Origin: JACMNW01 sp031413495
GTDB lineage: Bacteria; Pseudomonadota; Alphaproteobacteria; Rhodobacterales; Rhodobacteraceae
Direction: 5' to 3'
NCBI GenBank assembly: GCA_031413495.1
Contig: JANOFE010000161.1
Coordinates: 1-28,768, forward strand
Length of the DNA stretch: 28,768 nt
Positions within the stretch are counted from its first letter, which is position 1; each line of letters opens with the position of its first letter. The notes beneath the pieces were generated by a model, which was not told the DNA's origin, did not search any database, and worked only from the letters and a program-made list of their open reading frames with translations. Below are positions 6,672 through 14,644 of the stretch, piece after piece. The position numbers and the translations under genes were made by a program.

Positions 6672-9437
6672 ATGGCATCGTATCAGGCACGGCAGCGCGA
6701 TCCGCTTTTGGATCAGAATGTATCGGCAATGCTGGAACGGCGGGGGCGTGAATTGCTGGGCGTCGGTCTGGTGGTGGCGGCACTTGTATTCTGGATGATG
6801 CTTGGCAGCTATTCCCCTGAAGATCCGGGTTGGATGGTCGCCACAGACGAGGCCGCGCAAAACATGATGGGCCGCTTTGGCGCGGCTGTTGCATCAACCC
6901 TGATCATCATCGGCGGCAAAGGGGCGTGGCTGATCCCGCTGATCCTTGCCGCATGGGGCATTCGATTCATTCTGCACCGCGGATCAGACCGCGCACTTGG
7001 CCGCATCGTGTTTGCCGTCATCGCCGTGGCACTGGCGTCGATCTACGCCGCCACCTTGGTGCCCGGCACCGATTGGGCACATTCCTTTGGCCTCGGCGGT
7101 CTGTTTGGCGATACCATCCTTGGCGCAATGTTGGGTTTGATCCCGGTACAGGCAGGCATTGGCCTGAAACTGCTGTCGCTGATCGTGGGCGCAGGCCTTC
7201 TTGGCATGACCCTGTTCGTCACCGGATTCAGCCTGCCCGAACTCGCCGCAATCCGCCGCTTCATGCTGGTGGGCCTGATCGTCACCTATTCCAAAATCAT
7301 GGAACTGCTCGGCACCGGTGCCGCCACGACCGCCCAAGTGCTGGCTGACCGCAAGGCCGCCCGCCGCGCCATGGCCGAAGCGACAGCGCGTGATCCGCGT
7401 GTAAGCGGAGCCGCCACAGGCACTTGGGGTGCCCCCGCCGCGATGCGCGCCGATGCCCGCAACGCAGATGCGATACCGCCAAAAACCGGCCTTCTGTCCC
7501 GCATGCGCCGCGCGATTGCCGATCCGGAAGCCGAACTTCTGGAACCGGCCCTGTCCGCCCATGCCCTTAACGCCAGCCCGCCCACCGCAGACCGCATCCG
7601 CGACCGCATATCTGACGTGATCCGCGCGCGGGGCCAAACCGATGCCCCGATCAATCGCCGCGAACCCCCGGTGATGCGCAGCGCCAGCGCACCGCAAGTC
7701 ACCAGCGTGGCAGGCCACCTCGCCACCCCGCAGGTCTGGGAAGATGAAATTGACGACGAATGGGGTGATGACGCCGCCGTTGATGCGCATCTTAGCGGCT
7801 ATCAAGACACCGCAATCGCAGGGCCAGACCCCCGCCGCGCGATGGTACAGCATGGGGCACGTAAAACCCTGCCATCACGCCAAGCCCAGTCCGAGGCACA
7901 GCCAAGCCTGCGCTTTGAGGATGCCCCGCAAACCTACGATCTGCCGCCGCTGAACCTGCTGTCGGCCCCCTCTACCGTGCAGCGCCATACCCTGTCGGAC
8001 GAGGCGCTGGAAGAAAACGCCCGCATGTTGGAATCGGTGCTGGATGATTACGGCGTGAAGGGTGAGATTACCTCGGTCCGCCCCGGCCCGGTTGTCACCA
8101 TGTATGAACTTGAACCCGCGCCGGGCCTGAAAGCCTCCCGCGTGATCGGTCTTGCCGATGATATCGCGCGTTCAATGTCGGCGTTAAGCGCCCGCGTCTC
8201 CACCGTCCCCGGCCGTACCGTAATCGGCATAGAACTCCCCAACGCCACCCGCGAAAAAGTGGTCCTGCGCGAAATCATCTCCGCCCGCGATTTCGGCGAT
8301 AGCACCATGCGCCTGCCCTTGGCGCTGGGCAAAGACATCGGCGGCGAGCCTATTGTGGCCAACCTCGCCAAAATGCCCCACCTTTTGATCGCGGGCACCA
8401 CCGGTTCCGGTAAATCCGTCGCCATCAACACCATGATCCTGTCGCTGCTGTATAAGCTGACGCCAGAAGAATGCCGCCTGATCATGATCGACCCAAAGAT
8501 GCTGGAACTCAGCGTCTACGACGGCATCCCGCACCTGCTTTCCCCCGTCGTGACCGACCCCAAAAAAGCCGTCGTCGCCCTGAAATGGGTGGTGGGTGAA
8601 ATGGAAGACCGCTATCGCCGCATGTCGAAACTCGGCGTGCGCAACATCGAAGGCTACAACGGCCGCGTGCGTGAAGCCTTGGCCCGCGATGAGATGTTCA
8701 AACGCACCATCCAGACCGGGTTTGACGAAGACACCGGCGAGCCTGTGTTTGAAACCGATGAATATCAGCCCGTCACCATCCCCTATATCGTGGTGGTGGT
8801 AGATGAGATGGCCGATCTGATGATGGTCGCTGGCAAAGAAATCGAAGCCTGCATTCAGCGCCTCGCCCAAATGGCCCGCGCCTCCGGCATCCACCTGATC
8901 ATGGCCACCCAGCGGCCCTCGGTCGACGTGATCACTGGCACTATCAAAGCCAACTTCCCAACGCGGATTTCGTTTCAGGTCACCAGCAAGATCGACTCCC
9001 GCACGATCCTTGGTGAACAAGGTGCCGAACAACTCCTCGGCATGGGCGACATGCTCTATATGGCCGGCGGCGCAAAAATCACTCGCATCCACGGGCCGTT
9101 CGTGAGCGATGAGGAAGTCGAAGAAATCGTCAACCACCTGAAATCCTACGGGCCGCCGGTCTATATGTCCGGCGTGGTTGAAGGCATGGATGACGACAAA
9201 TCAGACGATATTGACGCGGTCCTCGGCATCGGTGGCGACGGCTCCGACGACAGCCTTTATGACCAAGCCGTCGCCATCGTTGCCAAAGACCGCAAATGCT
9301 CCACCAGCTACATCCAGCGCAAGCTTGGCATCGGCTATAACAAGGCCGCAAAACTGGTGGAACAGATGGAGGAAAACCACGTCATCACCACGGCCAACCA
9401 TGTCGGCAAACGCGAGATTTTGCTGCCGGAGCATTGA
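6672..9437 (+). CDS. ftsK: DNA translocase FtsK
   Basis: A 921-residue septal DNA pump that coordinates chromosome segregation with cell division. Four membrane segments fill about residues 28-185. A low-complexity Ala/Arg/Pro-rich linker runs to about 430. The RecA-like motor contains Walker A GTTGSGKS (about 574-581), Walker B VVVVDEMADLMM (about 706) and the MATQRPSVDVITG motif. The C-terminal winged-helix gamma domain (about 857-905, with CSTSYIQRKLGIGYNKAAKLVE) reads KOPS polarity signals. Length is at the large end for alphaproteobacteria but ordinary. It closes the amidase-aminotransferase-ftsK run. The histidine kinase converges on it, with a GC-rich hairpin between. Confidence 0.97.
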   Translation: MASYQARQRDPLLDQNVSAMLERRGRELLGVGLVVAALVFWMMLGSYSPEDPGWMVATDEAAQNMMGRFGAAVASTLIIIGGKGAWLIPLILAAWGIRFILHRGSDRALGRIVFAVIAVALASIYAATLVPGTDWAHSFGLGGLFGDTILGAMLGLIPVQAGIGLKLLSLIVGAGLLGMTLFVTGFSLPELAAIRRFMLVGLIVTYSKIMELLGTGAATTAQVLADRKAARRAMAEATARDPRVSGAATGTWGAPAAMRADARNADAIPPKTGLLSRMRRAIADPEAELLEPALSAHALNASPPTADRIRDRISDVIRARGQTDAPINRREPPVMRSASAPQVTSVAGHLATPQVWEDEIDDEWGDDAAVDAHLSGYQDTAIAGPDPRRAMVQHGARKTLPSRQAQSEAQPSLRFEDAPQTYDLPPLNLLSAPSTVQRHTLSDEALEENARMLESVLDDYGVKGEITSVRPGPVVTMYELEPAPGLKASRVIGLADDIARSMSALSARVSTVPGRTVIGIELPNATREKVVLREIISARDFGDSTMRLPLALGKDIGGEPIVANLAKMPHLLIAGTTGSGKSVAINTMILSLLYKLTPEECRLIMIDPKMLELSVYDGIPHLLSPVVTDPKKAVVALKWVVGEMEDRYRRMSKLGVRNIEGYNGRVREALARDEMFKRTIQTGFDEDTGEPVFETDEYQPVTIPYIVVVVDEMADLMMVAGKEIEACIQRLAQMARASGIHLIMATQRPSVDVITGTIKANFPTRISFQVTSKIDSRTILGEQGAEQLLGMGDMLYMAGGAKITRIHGPFVSDEEVEEIVNHLKSYGPPVYMSGVVEGMDDDKSDDIDAVLGIGGDGSDDSLYDQAVAIVAKDRKCSTSYIQRKLGIGYNKAAKLVEQMEENHVITTANHVGKREILLPEH

Positions 9438-9443
9438 GGAGTG

Positions 9444-9474
9444 GGTGAGCGGTGCCGGCAACGCCGGGCTCGCC
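9444..9474. terminator. GC-rich hairpin between ftsK and the histidine kinase gene
   Basis: GGTGAGC (9444-9450) can pair with GCTCGCC (ending 9474), and CCGGC with GCCGG inside it, leaving a 4-nt bulge on one side and an AAC loop. It lies in the 53-nt gap between two convergent genes and could end both transcripts. There is no U-tract, so Rho-independent action is uncertain. Confidence 0.45.
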
Positions 9475-9490
9475 TGTCCTGCGCAGCCCT

Positions 9491-10696
9491 TCAAACTGCG
9501 TTTGGCATGCGAAACGTGAACACCGTCAGCGCATCATCCGACGCCACATCCAGTGTGCCGCCATGCCCTTTTGCGATTTCAGATGCGATATACAGACCAA
9601 GACCAAGTCCCTCGCCATGCGGACGGTCATCGCCGCGCTCAAACGGCTCAAACAACGATTTACGCAGCGCAAATGGAATTTTTTTGCCCATGTTGGTCAC
9701 CGACATCACCAGCGTGGTGCCGTCAAGTCTTGCCACCAACTTGATAGTCTGACCAAAAGCCCCGTGTTTCGCCGCATTCCCCAAAAGATTGGACAGAAGC
9801 TGCGCGATTCTCGGTCTGTCGCAGTTGATCAAGCATGGCAGATCGATCGTGACATCTATCGGATTGTCTGGCGTGACGGCATTCAATTCGGCAACAATCT
9901 GGCGCAGTGCCGGTTCCAGCCTTTCGCTTGCGTCACGCTCAATGATAATACCACCGCCTAGCCGCGTTCTGGCTTGATCCAGCAGGTTTTCGATCAAGGC
10001 CGCCATTCTGCGTACAGACCCTTTCATCAGCGCCGCAATCTCACCCGTCGCCACGCGGTGACCCCGGCGTTCCAAAATCCGCAGACCCGCATCCAGCGCA
10101 GAAACCGGCCCGCGCAGATCATGCGCCAGAATAGCTATGAATTGGTCCTGCACACCGGACAGCCTAAGTTCATTGGTCAGGGATTTCTGTGTCCGAAGTA
10201 GGTTTTCATCGCCAACAAGCCCTTCACCGATCAGCCTTGCAACCAGCCGAATCATAGCCAGGATGCGGTCGTCTTTCAGCAGCCTCGGTTGGGGGTCTAT
10301 TGCGCAAAGCGTGCCAAAGAATGATCCGTCTGCGCGCCTGATCGGTACTGACACATAGCTGCGAAACCCATATTTGGCGGGTGTTTTGTGATCACAGTAA
10401 ACCGGGTCAGCATGAACATCGTCGATCACAATCTCGGCGTCGAACAGCCTGACCTCATGGCACAGGGTGCTTTCAACATCCAACTCATCACCGGGCGCCA
10501 ATCCAAATGAAATCCTGTCAAGCGCCCGACACGTCACCCAGCGCGATTCGGTGACCCTCGCCACCGCTGCAAAGCCCATGCCTGTCGCCAGCAACAGCAT
10601 TTCCAGAAACACAGGTATTTGCGTGCTGCGACCGATTGCATCAATGTCAGATTGAAAATCGTGGCGAAAATTGAGATGAATTGCCGCACCGTTCAT
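9491..10696 (-). CDS. Soluble GAF-domain sensor histidine kinase
   Basis: A 401-residue kinase with no membrane segment. Residues about 20-160 form a GAF sensor domain (YVSVPIRRADGSFFGTLCAIDP). A HisKA dimerisation helix carries the phospho-acceptor His192 in ILAHDLRGPVSALD, followed by an ATPase domain with the N box LLSNLLGNAAKHG and G box GEGLGLGLYIASEIAKGHGG. GAF domains bind small ligands or sense redox or light; the ligand is not predictable here. No response regulator is encoded nearby, so it is an orphan kinase. The ATG at 10696 has an AAGG ribosome site 8 nt upstream; an in-frame GTG at 10705 overlaps that site and is less likely. Confidence 0.88.
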   Translation of the reverse strand: MNGAAIHLNFRHDFQSDIDAIGRSTQIPVFLEMLLLATGMGFAAVARVTESRWVTCRALDRISFGLAPGDELDVESTLCHEVRLFDAEIVIDDVHADPVYCDHKTPAKYGFRSYVSVPIRRADGSFFGTLCAIDPQPRLLKDDRILAMIRLVARLIGEGLVGDENLLRTQKSLTNELRLSGVQDQFIAILAHDLRGPVSALDAGLRILERRGHRVATGEIAALMKGSVRRMAALIENLLDQARTRLGGGIIIERDASERLEPALRQIVAELNAVTPDNPIDVTIDLPCLINCDRPRIAQLLSNLLGNAAKHGAFGQTIKLVARLDGTTLVMSVTNMGKKIPFALRKSLFEPFERGDDRPHGEGLGLGLYIASEIAKGHGGTLDVASDDALTVFTFRMPNAV

Positions 10697-10705
10697 ACCG
10701 TTCAC

Positions 10706-10920
10706 CTTTGGCCATAAGCGAGGGAAGTTATGAAGGTCACAGCAACATCAGCGCTGCCCGCATACCAAAGATACGCACAGGTTAACGGGGCTAAGTCAAG
10801 TGAAGCTTGTATACGAAAGGCTAGTGCAGCTTGGCGGAAAGTCTGGTGATCTGGCTCTATTCGCGCGCTTTGGCCAGCAAGGCCTCTGGGGCATTACCTG
10901 CGACGCGACATGCCACCCCT
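10706..10920. other. Intergenic region upstream of the histidine kinase
   Basis: This gap separates the 5' end of the histidine kinase gene from the 3' end of the EamA transporter gene, both on the minus strand. It must hold the kinase promoter, but I cannot place one with confidence. Short open frames here lack protein-like composition or a recognisable domain. Confidence 0.5.
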
Positions 10921-11793
10921 TCACCCCGCCCTTTTCACGCCCAGCGCAATCGCCACGCCTGACGCACAGACCAGCGCCATTCCCGTCAGGCTGATCCCAT
11001 CCGGGAAATGCCCGAAGACCACCCAGCCCAACACGGCCGCCCAGACCAGATGCAGGTAATTCACCGGGGCCAGCGTTGAGGCCGGGGCTTCGCGGTAAGC
11101 GGCGGTGAACAGATAATGTCCCAGCGTCGCCAGCACGCCCAGCAGGGCCATGCCACCAAAATCCCCCGCTGTCATGTGCAACTGATCCAACGATCCCAGC
11201 GCGCCCAAACAAAAGAACACCGACCCCACCAGCGCCGTCTGAAACAGCAATGCGACGGTGTTTTCACTGCCCGCAAGCAGCCTCGTCAGCAGGTGATAGG
11301 TGGTGGCAAGGGCTGCATTCATCAAAGCAAATATCACCCCAATCGGGTCTAACCCGGCACCGGGCCGCAAGATCAACAACACCCCCGCAAACCCCATGCC
11401 CGCCCAAAGCCATGCACGCGGGCGCACCTTTTCCCCCAACAAAGGCACCGCGAGCAGCATCACGGCAAACGGCGACAGATAGACAATCGCCACAGTCTCC
11501 CCCACCGGCATCAACCGCAGCGCGAGGCCCATGGTCAGCGATGCAAATGCAAGGCAAAGCCCACGCGCCAACACCAACCCCTGCCGTTTGACCCGCCAAA
11601 GATTGGCCCCCATCCGGGGATACAAAACCACCGTCATTAGCGCCAGATTGACCAGATACCGCACCGCCACCACAACCGTTACCGGATGAAGTGTCGTCAA
11701 GTGCTTGGTCAACACATCCGCTGCCGCAAAGGCCAGCGTGGCGAGGATGATCAGCGCTATGCCTTTGAGGGGGCTGGGTTGATAGCTGGTCAT
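10921..11793 (-). CDS. EamA-family (DMT superfamily) transporter
   Basis: A 290-residue integral membrane protein with about ten hydrophobic helices arranged as two EamA repeats: residues about 8-135 (GIALIILATLAFAAADVLTK at the start) and about 148-285 (GVIFALMNAALATTYHLLTR at the start of the second). Charged residues such as the Lys/Arg in VRYLVN and the family's internal repeat are visible. These inner-membrane carriers export or import metabolites such as amino acids or purines; the substrate is not predictable. It is transcribed in the same direction as the nucleotidyltransferase upstream, 133 nt away, so a shared transcript is possible but not shown. Confidence 0.87.
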   Translation of the reverse strand: MTSYQPSPLKGIALIILATLAFAAADVLTKHLTTLHPVTVVVAVRYLVNLALMTVVLYPRMGANLWRVKRQGLVLARGLCLAFASLTMGLALRLMPVGETVAIVYLSPFAVMLLAVPLLGEKVRPRAWLWAGMGFAGVLLILRPGAGLDPIGVIFALMNAALATTYHLLTRLLAGSENTVALLFQTALVGSVFFCLGALGSLDQLHMTAGDFGGMALLGVLATLGHYLFTAAYREAPASTLAPVNYLHLVWAAVLGWVVFGHFPDGISLTGMALVCASGVAIALGVKRAG

Positions 11794-11926
11794 TTCACGT
11801 CTTATCCCGCGCAGAAAGTCTGGCCGTAATTACCACCTACCCCTCAGTTTTAACACAGTCATGCCCACAGGGTTTGCAGTCCAGCGCGGGTTCGTGCGCC
11901 AATGGCCGCAGCTTCCGCGTTGGATT

Positions 11927-12961
11927 TCACCACGCAGGCTGAATAGACCTCTCTGCCACCGGCACCCTTATCTGCTTCGCCAATTCCTTCGGCAATCCAT
12001 GCCGAAACGCTTCATCCACCGAGAACTGCGGCAGGTTCTCGGCCAACAATTGCAACACCATATCCGACTGCTGCTTGTCTCTGATTTTCTTCTGCGGATC
12101 CCGATCGTCTCGCAGGGATAGCCACAGCTTATGTACCGCCCAATAACGTGGGTCAGGACAGCGCATTGGGGTAGGGAAGCCGCGCGCATCAATCACAACA
12201 ACCTCAACCACCGGTGCGTTGACCAACCATTGCAGCCCTACAATTGGGGCAGGGCGAATATCGCCCGCCTCCGACCGTGCCGCCCCCGGCATCACGCGGT
12301 GGATGGGCGTCTGCTCGGGTCGCATAAATTCAATCATATAGCCTTTGTCATTGGTCAGCCGGAAATCCATCGTGCCGCGCGACTGAAAACTCGCATCAAC
12401 AGCCTTTTGCATCAGGCGCGTCAAACCAATCTGTTCATCGGCTTCGGTCAACAATCGCAGCTGATTGCGGTCATCGACCAAGATATCCACATCCCCCGTG
12501 GCAGTTGAGGCCGCGTTGAACACCACTCCGGCGAGGCTTTCATAGGCATAAAGTGCGTTGGTGCCGATCACCCGGATCATGGCGCCCTTGTCATGTAGGC
12601 GCAAAGCCCGCAGCGCGCGCGCCGCCATGACAGGCAATCGCCCAGCGTTCAGGGATCGCAGGACAGCTGCCTGCCTTTCCATCTCGGCGGATAGAGAGGC
12701 CAGCCTTGCCTTATTGGCATCACGCCCCCTGTGGAAGGCTGCGTGTATTCTTTCAGTCTCCGGGCTGCGTCGGCCCAATGATTTCACAACACCCCGCTTG
12801 CGGCTATAAAGATACTCGTGGCCGCTGCGTTCCTCCCAGCCAAGTGATCCGCGAAAGCTATGCCGCCGCAAATCGTCAGCCGCGATCCATGCTCCCCACA
12901 GTTGGGACATATCGACCCTTTCCCGGATCGTTCTTGCATCCAACTCATTGTAATTCATCAT
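11927..12961 (-). CDS. GSU2403-type nucleotidyltransferase-fold protein
   Basis: A 344-residue cytosolic protein. A central segment has the nucleotidyltransferase signature: GTNALYAYE (133-141) supplies the Gly-Thr loop, TGDVDILVDD supplies the two metal-binding acids Asp157 and Asp159, and MIEF supplies a candidate third acid, Glu211. The N-terminal part (GHEYLYSRKRG, SLGRRSPETE) and the C-terminal WAVHKLWLS...RDKQQSDMVLQLL fit the GSU2403 family (NTP_transf_8). Target and biological role are unknown; related folds include AbiEii toxins and MNT-type enzymes, but no antitoxin-like partner gene is adjacent. Two adjacent ATGs (12961, 12958) could start it. The start codon directly abuts a TTACCAAA operator arm, and no strong ribosome site is seen. 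It probably arrived by horizontal transfer (inference). Confidence 0.8.
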   Translation of the reverse strand: MMNYNELDARTIRERVDMSQLWGAWIAADDLRRHSFRGSLGWEERSGHEYLYSRKRGVVKSLGRRSPETERIHAAFHRGRDANKARLASLSAEMERQAAVLRSLNAGRLPVMAARALRALRLHDKGAMIRVIGTNALYAYESLAGVVFNAASTATGDVDILVDDRNQLRLLTEADEQIGLTRLMQKAVDASFQSRGTMDFRLTNDKGYMIEFMRPEQTPIHRVMPGAARSEAGDIRPAPIVGLQWLVNAPVVEVVVIDARGFPTPMRCPDPRYWAVHKLWLSLRDDRDPQKKIRDKQQSDMVLQLLAENLPQFSVDEAFRHGLPKELAKQIRVPVAERSIQPAW

Positions 12962-13017
12962 TTTGGTAACAAAACTCTCAATTTATGATGCTTCATTACC
13001 AAACATAGCATTTTCAG
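12937..13017 (-). promoter_or_regulatory. Operator/start module, copy 1 (nucleotidyltransferase gene)
   Basis: This AT-rich 81-nt segment matches the segment at 13096-13176 without gaps at 56 of 81 positions. It contains inverted arms TTTGGTAA (12962-12969) and TTACCAAA (12996-13003), 34 bp centre to centre. The start codon ATG (12959-12961) directly touches one arm. A repressor bound here would cover the transcription start or the initiation codon, so autoregulation is plausible. The presence of the arms is seen; their function is inferred. Confidence 0.6.
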
Positions 13018-13394
13018 ATAGTTAATCAAGCATCCTGTGGGGTGGGCGCTAACCACTCAGCCTAACACGCCAGATTGCATCACCACACATCTACACCATT
13101 AAACCATTGACATTATTCATTTTGGTAACGCAATCCACAATTTCAAATAAATTATTACCAAACAAAGTATTTTCAACAGCTTAGGCTTACAACGCCCCAC
13201 CCAACAAGTTTTCCAAGCCACAGTGGCATATCGCCACCCAAATCCTTGACAACACCTTAGCAATATCGAAAATATCCCATAATATCAAAGCACTAACCAT
13301 CCATAACACGCGTGTTACCCTCCCCTCGGCAACTCTCCGCATCGTGACCCACCGGGGGGATGCAACCCGCCCTCATCCCCCTTATATTCCCTCC
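13018..13394. other. AT-rich intergenic region between nucleotidyltransferase gene and lolA
   Basis: Apart from module copy 2, this divergent spacer holds a short GCCAC/GTGGC hairpin (13217-13227), a TTGACA box (13246-13251), three AATATC repeats (from about 13262) and a perfect 14-bp palindrome TAACACGCGTGTTA (13304-13317) about 78 bp before lolA. The palindrome and TTGACA are candidates for lolA control. No gene is visible. Its base composition is clearly lower in GC than the flanks. Confidence 0.5.
13096..13176 (-). repeat. Operator/start module, copy 2 (relic or second operator)
   Basis: This is the second copy of the module 159 bp upstream. Arms are TTTGGTAA (13121-13128) and TTACCAAA (13155-13162), again exactly 34 bp apart, while the DNA between them has diverged. 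An ATG in the same place (13118-13120) opens MNNVNGLMV and then stops, compared with MMNYNELDA in the live gene. It is either the head of a decayed duplicate gene or a retained second operator. Confidence 0.65.
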
Positions 13395-13994
13395 ATGAAC
13401 ATCAAATCCGCCTTGCTTGCCCCGACCCTGATCCTCGCGCTCGCCTTCCCCGCGATGGCCGACAAAATCCCGCTGAAAGACCTGTCCGCCTATCTGAACA
13501 GCCTTTCCACGGCCGAGGCCGAGTTTACCCAGATCAACGCCGACGGATCGATTGCCACCGGAAAGCTGTTCATCCAACGCCCCGGCCGCGCCCGGTTTGA
13601 ATATGCCCCGCCCGACAAATCCCTCGTCCTCGCCGGGGGAAGCCAGGTCGCGATATTTGACGCGAAATCCAACCAACCGCCCGAACAATACCCGCTGAAA
13701 CGGACGCCACTGAACCTGATCCTCGCCGAAAACATCGACCTTGCCCGCGCGAAAATGGTGGTCGGCCATTCTGAAGACGGCACGTCAACCCGCGTCAAGG
13801 CGCAGGATCCCGAAAACCCGGAGTACGGGTCAATCGAGCTGGTTTTTACCGCCGATCCGGTTGAACTTCGCCAGTGGGTGATCACCGACGATGTCGGCAA
13901 TCAAACCACGGTTATTCTGGGTGAGATGGTGAAAGGGGCCAAATTCCCGGCTTCCCTGTTCAGCATTACATTCGAGGCGGAAAAACGGAATTAA
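13395..13994 (+). CDS. lolA: Outer-membrane lipoprotein carrier LolA
   Basis: A 199-residue periplasmic chaperone that receives lipoproteins from LolCDE at the inner membrane and carries them to the outer membrane. It begins with a cleavable signal peptide (MNIKSALLAPTLILALAFPAMA, cut before DK). The mature part has the LolA fold signature: LNSLSTAEAEFTQ, GKLFIQRPGRARFEYAPP, LLAENIDLARAK-type segments and a C-terminal amphipathic tail. The start is the ATG at 13395; the frame is open upstream to 13344 but the signal peptide fits only the later Met. Its TAA stop overlaps that of the convergent transglycosylase gene. Confidence 0.93.
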   Translation: MNIKSALLAPTLILALAFPAMADKIPLKDLSAYLNSLSTAEAEFTQINADGSIATGKLFIQRPGRARFEYAPPDKSLVLAGGSQVAIFDAKSNQPPEQYPLKRTPLNLILAENIDLARAKMVVGHSEDGTSTRVKAQDPENPEYGSIELVFTADPVELRQWVITDDVGNQTTVILGEMVKGAKFPASLFSITFEAEKRN

Positions 13995-14569
13995 CGGCAG
14001 CTGACCAGTTGTTCGCTATAGCTTGACGCCCGCGCCCCAACCCGCGCGGCGACCTCGATCAGCCAGGGCTTATCATTGTGGCTGCCCCGCGCGTATCCGG
14101 TGCGGCCCTCATGATAGGCAAGGTACTGGCTTTGCGCATCGCCCAAAGAAAGCCCCAGCTTTTCGCGGGTCTCGGTCATATACCAGCCCATGAAATCGGT
14201 GGCGTCATCAATCCGGTCCCGTCGCGCGCCGCCGCGGTTCTGATCATCGCGGTATTCATCCCACGTGCCATCCAGCGCCTGACTATAGCCATAGGCCGAT
14301 GATTGCCGCCCCATCGGAATGATGCCCAGCGCAAACCGATGCGGGGTGCGCGCGTTGCCGACGAATTTCGATTCCTGATGAATGATCGCCATCAACACTG
14401 GCACCGGAACGCCCCACTTGCGTTCGGTATCCTGCATCGCACGAAAATACTGCGGACGTTCATCCACAATAGCGCAGGCGTTATCAAGATTGCGCGGCGC
14501 CGAAAAATTGCCACCCCCACACGATGCAAGGAACGACAACAGGATCGCCGCACGTAAGGTTCTGCTCAT
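13991..14569 (-). CDS. Lipoprotein lytic transglycosylase (SLT domain)
   Basis: A 192-residue predicted lipoprotein. The N-terminus has a signal with lipobox LASC (Cys17). The catalytic domain (about 38-170) has the glutamate of IIHQESKF (Glu67), AYGYSQALDGTWDEY and a late YLAYHEGRTGYARG segment, typical of SLT-type enzymes that cleave peptidoglycan strands to 1,6-anhydro ends. It would sit in the periplasm, attached to a membrane. Its stop codon and lolA's are made from the same TTAA (13991-13994), leaving no room for a terminator. The AEC transporter gene lies upstream on the same strand. Confidence 0.87.
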   Translation of the reverse strand: MSRTLRAAILLSFLASCGGGNFSAPRNLDNACAIVDERPQYFRAMQDTERKWGVPVPVLMAIIHQESKFVGNARTPHRFALGIIPMGRQSSAYGYSQALDGTWDEYRDDQNRGGARRDRIDDATDFMGWYMTETREKLGLSLGDAQSQYLAYHEGRTGYARGSHNDKPWLIEVAARVGARASSYSEQLVSCR

Positions 14570-14588
14570 ATGCCCCTCGTACGTTTTG

Positions 14589-14612
14589 TTTTGCCGATAC
14601 CTTACGGCAAAA
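14589..14612. terminator. Perfect 8-bp hairpin between AEC and transglycosylase genes
   Basis: TTTTGCCG (14589-14596) and CGGCAAAA (14605-14612) form a perfect stem with an 8-nt loop. On the minus strand it lies downstream of the AEC gene and in the leader of the transglycosylase gene. It may terminate the former or shape the latter's leader; no U-tract decides between these. Confidence 0.45.
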
Positions 14613-14644
14613 TCAGTGCGGGGGAAATGGGCAAGGCGGCAGTT

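Noticed and set aside
8184..9137. 317-codon minus-strand open frame rich in His, Asp and Gly
   Set aside because: It lies entirely inside the motor domain of ftsK on the opposite strand.
10800..10994. 64-codon plus-strand frame in the kinase-EamA gap
   Set aside because: Half of it is antisense to the EamA gene; no ribosome site or recognisable domain.
11859..11933. 25-codon minus-strand frame after the nucleotidyltransferase gene (begins VVKSNAEAAAIGARTRAG)
   Set aside because: The composition looks protein-like and it overlaps the upstream stop, so it could be a gene remnant, but it is too short to support.
12957..13180. Possible CRISPR-like repeat array
   Set aside because: There are only two diverged copies with a gene start inside each; spacing and composition are those of a duplicated promoter.
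13035..13202. GGGGTGGG / CCCCACCC inverted repeat around module copy 2, possible insertion boundary
   Set aside because: The arms match only when shifted by a base and lie far apart; no target duplication or transposase is present.
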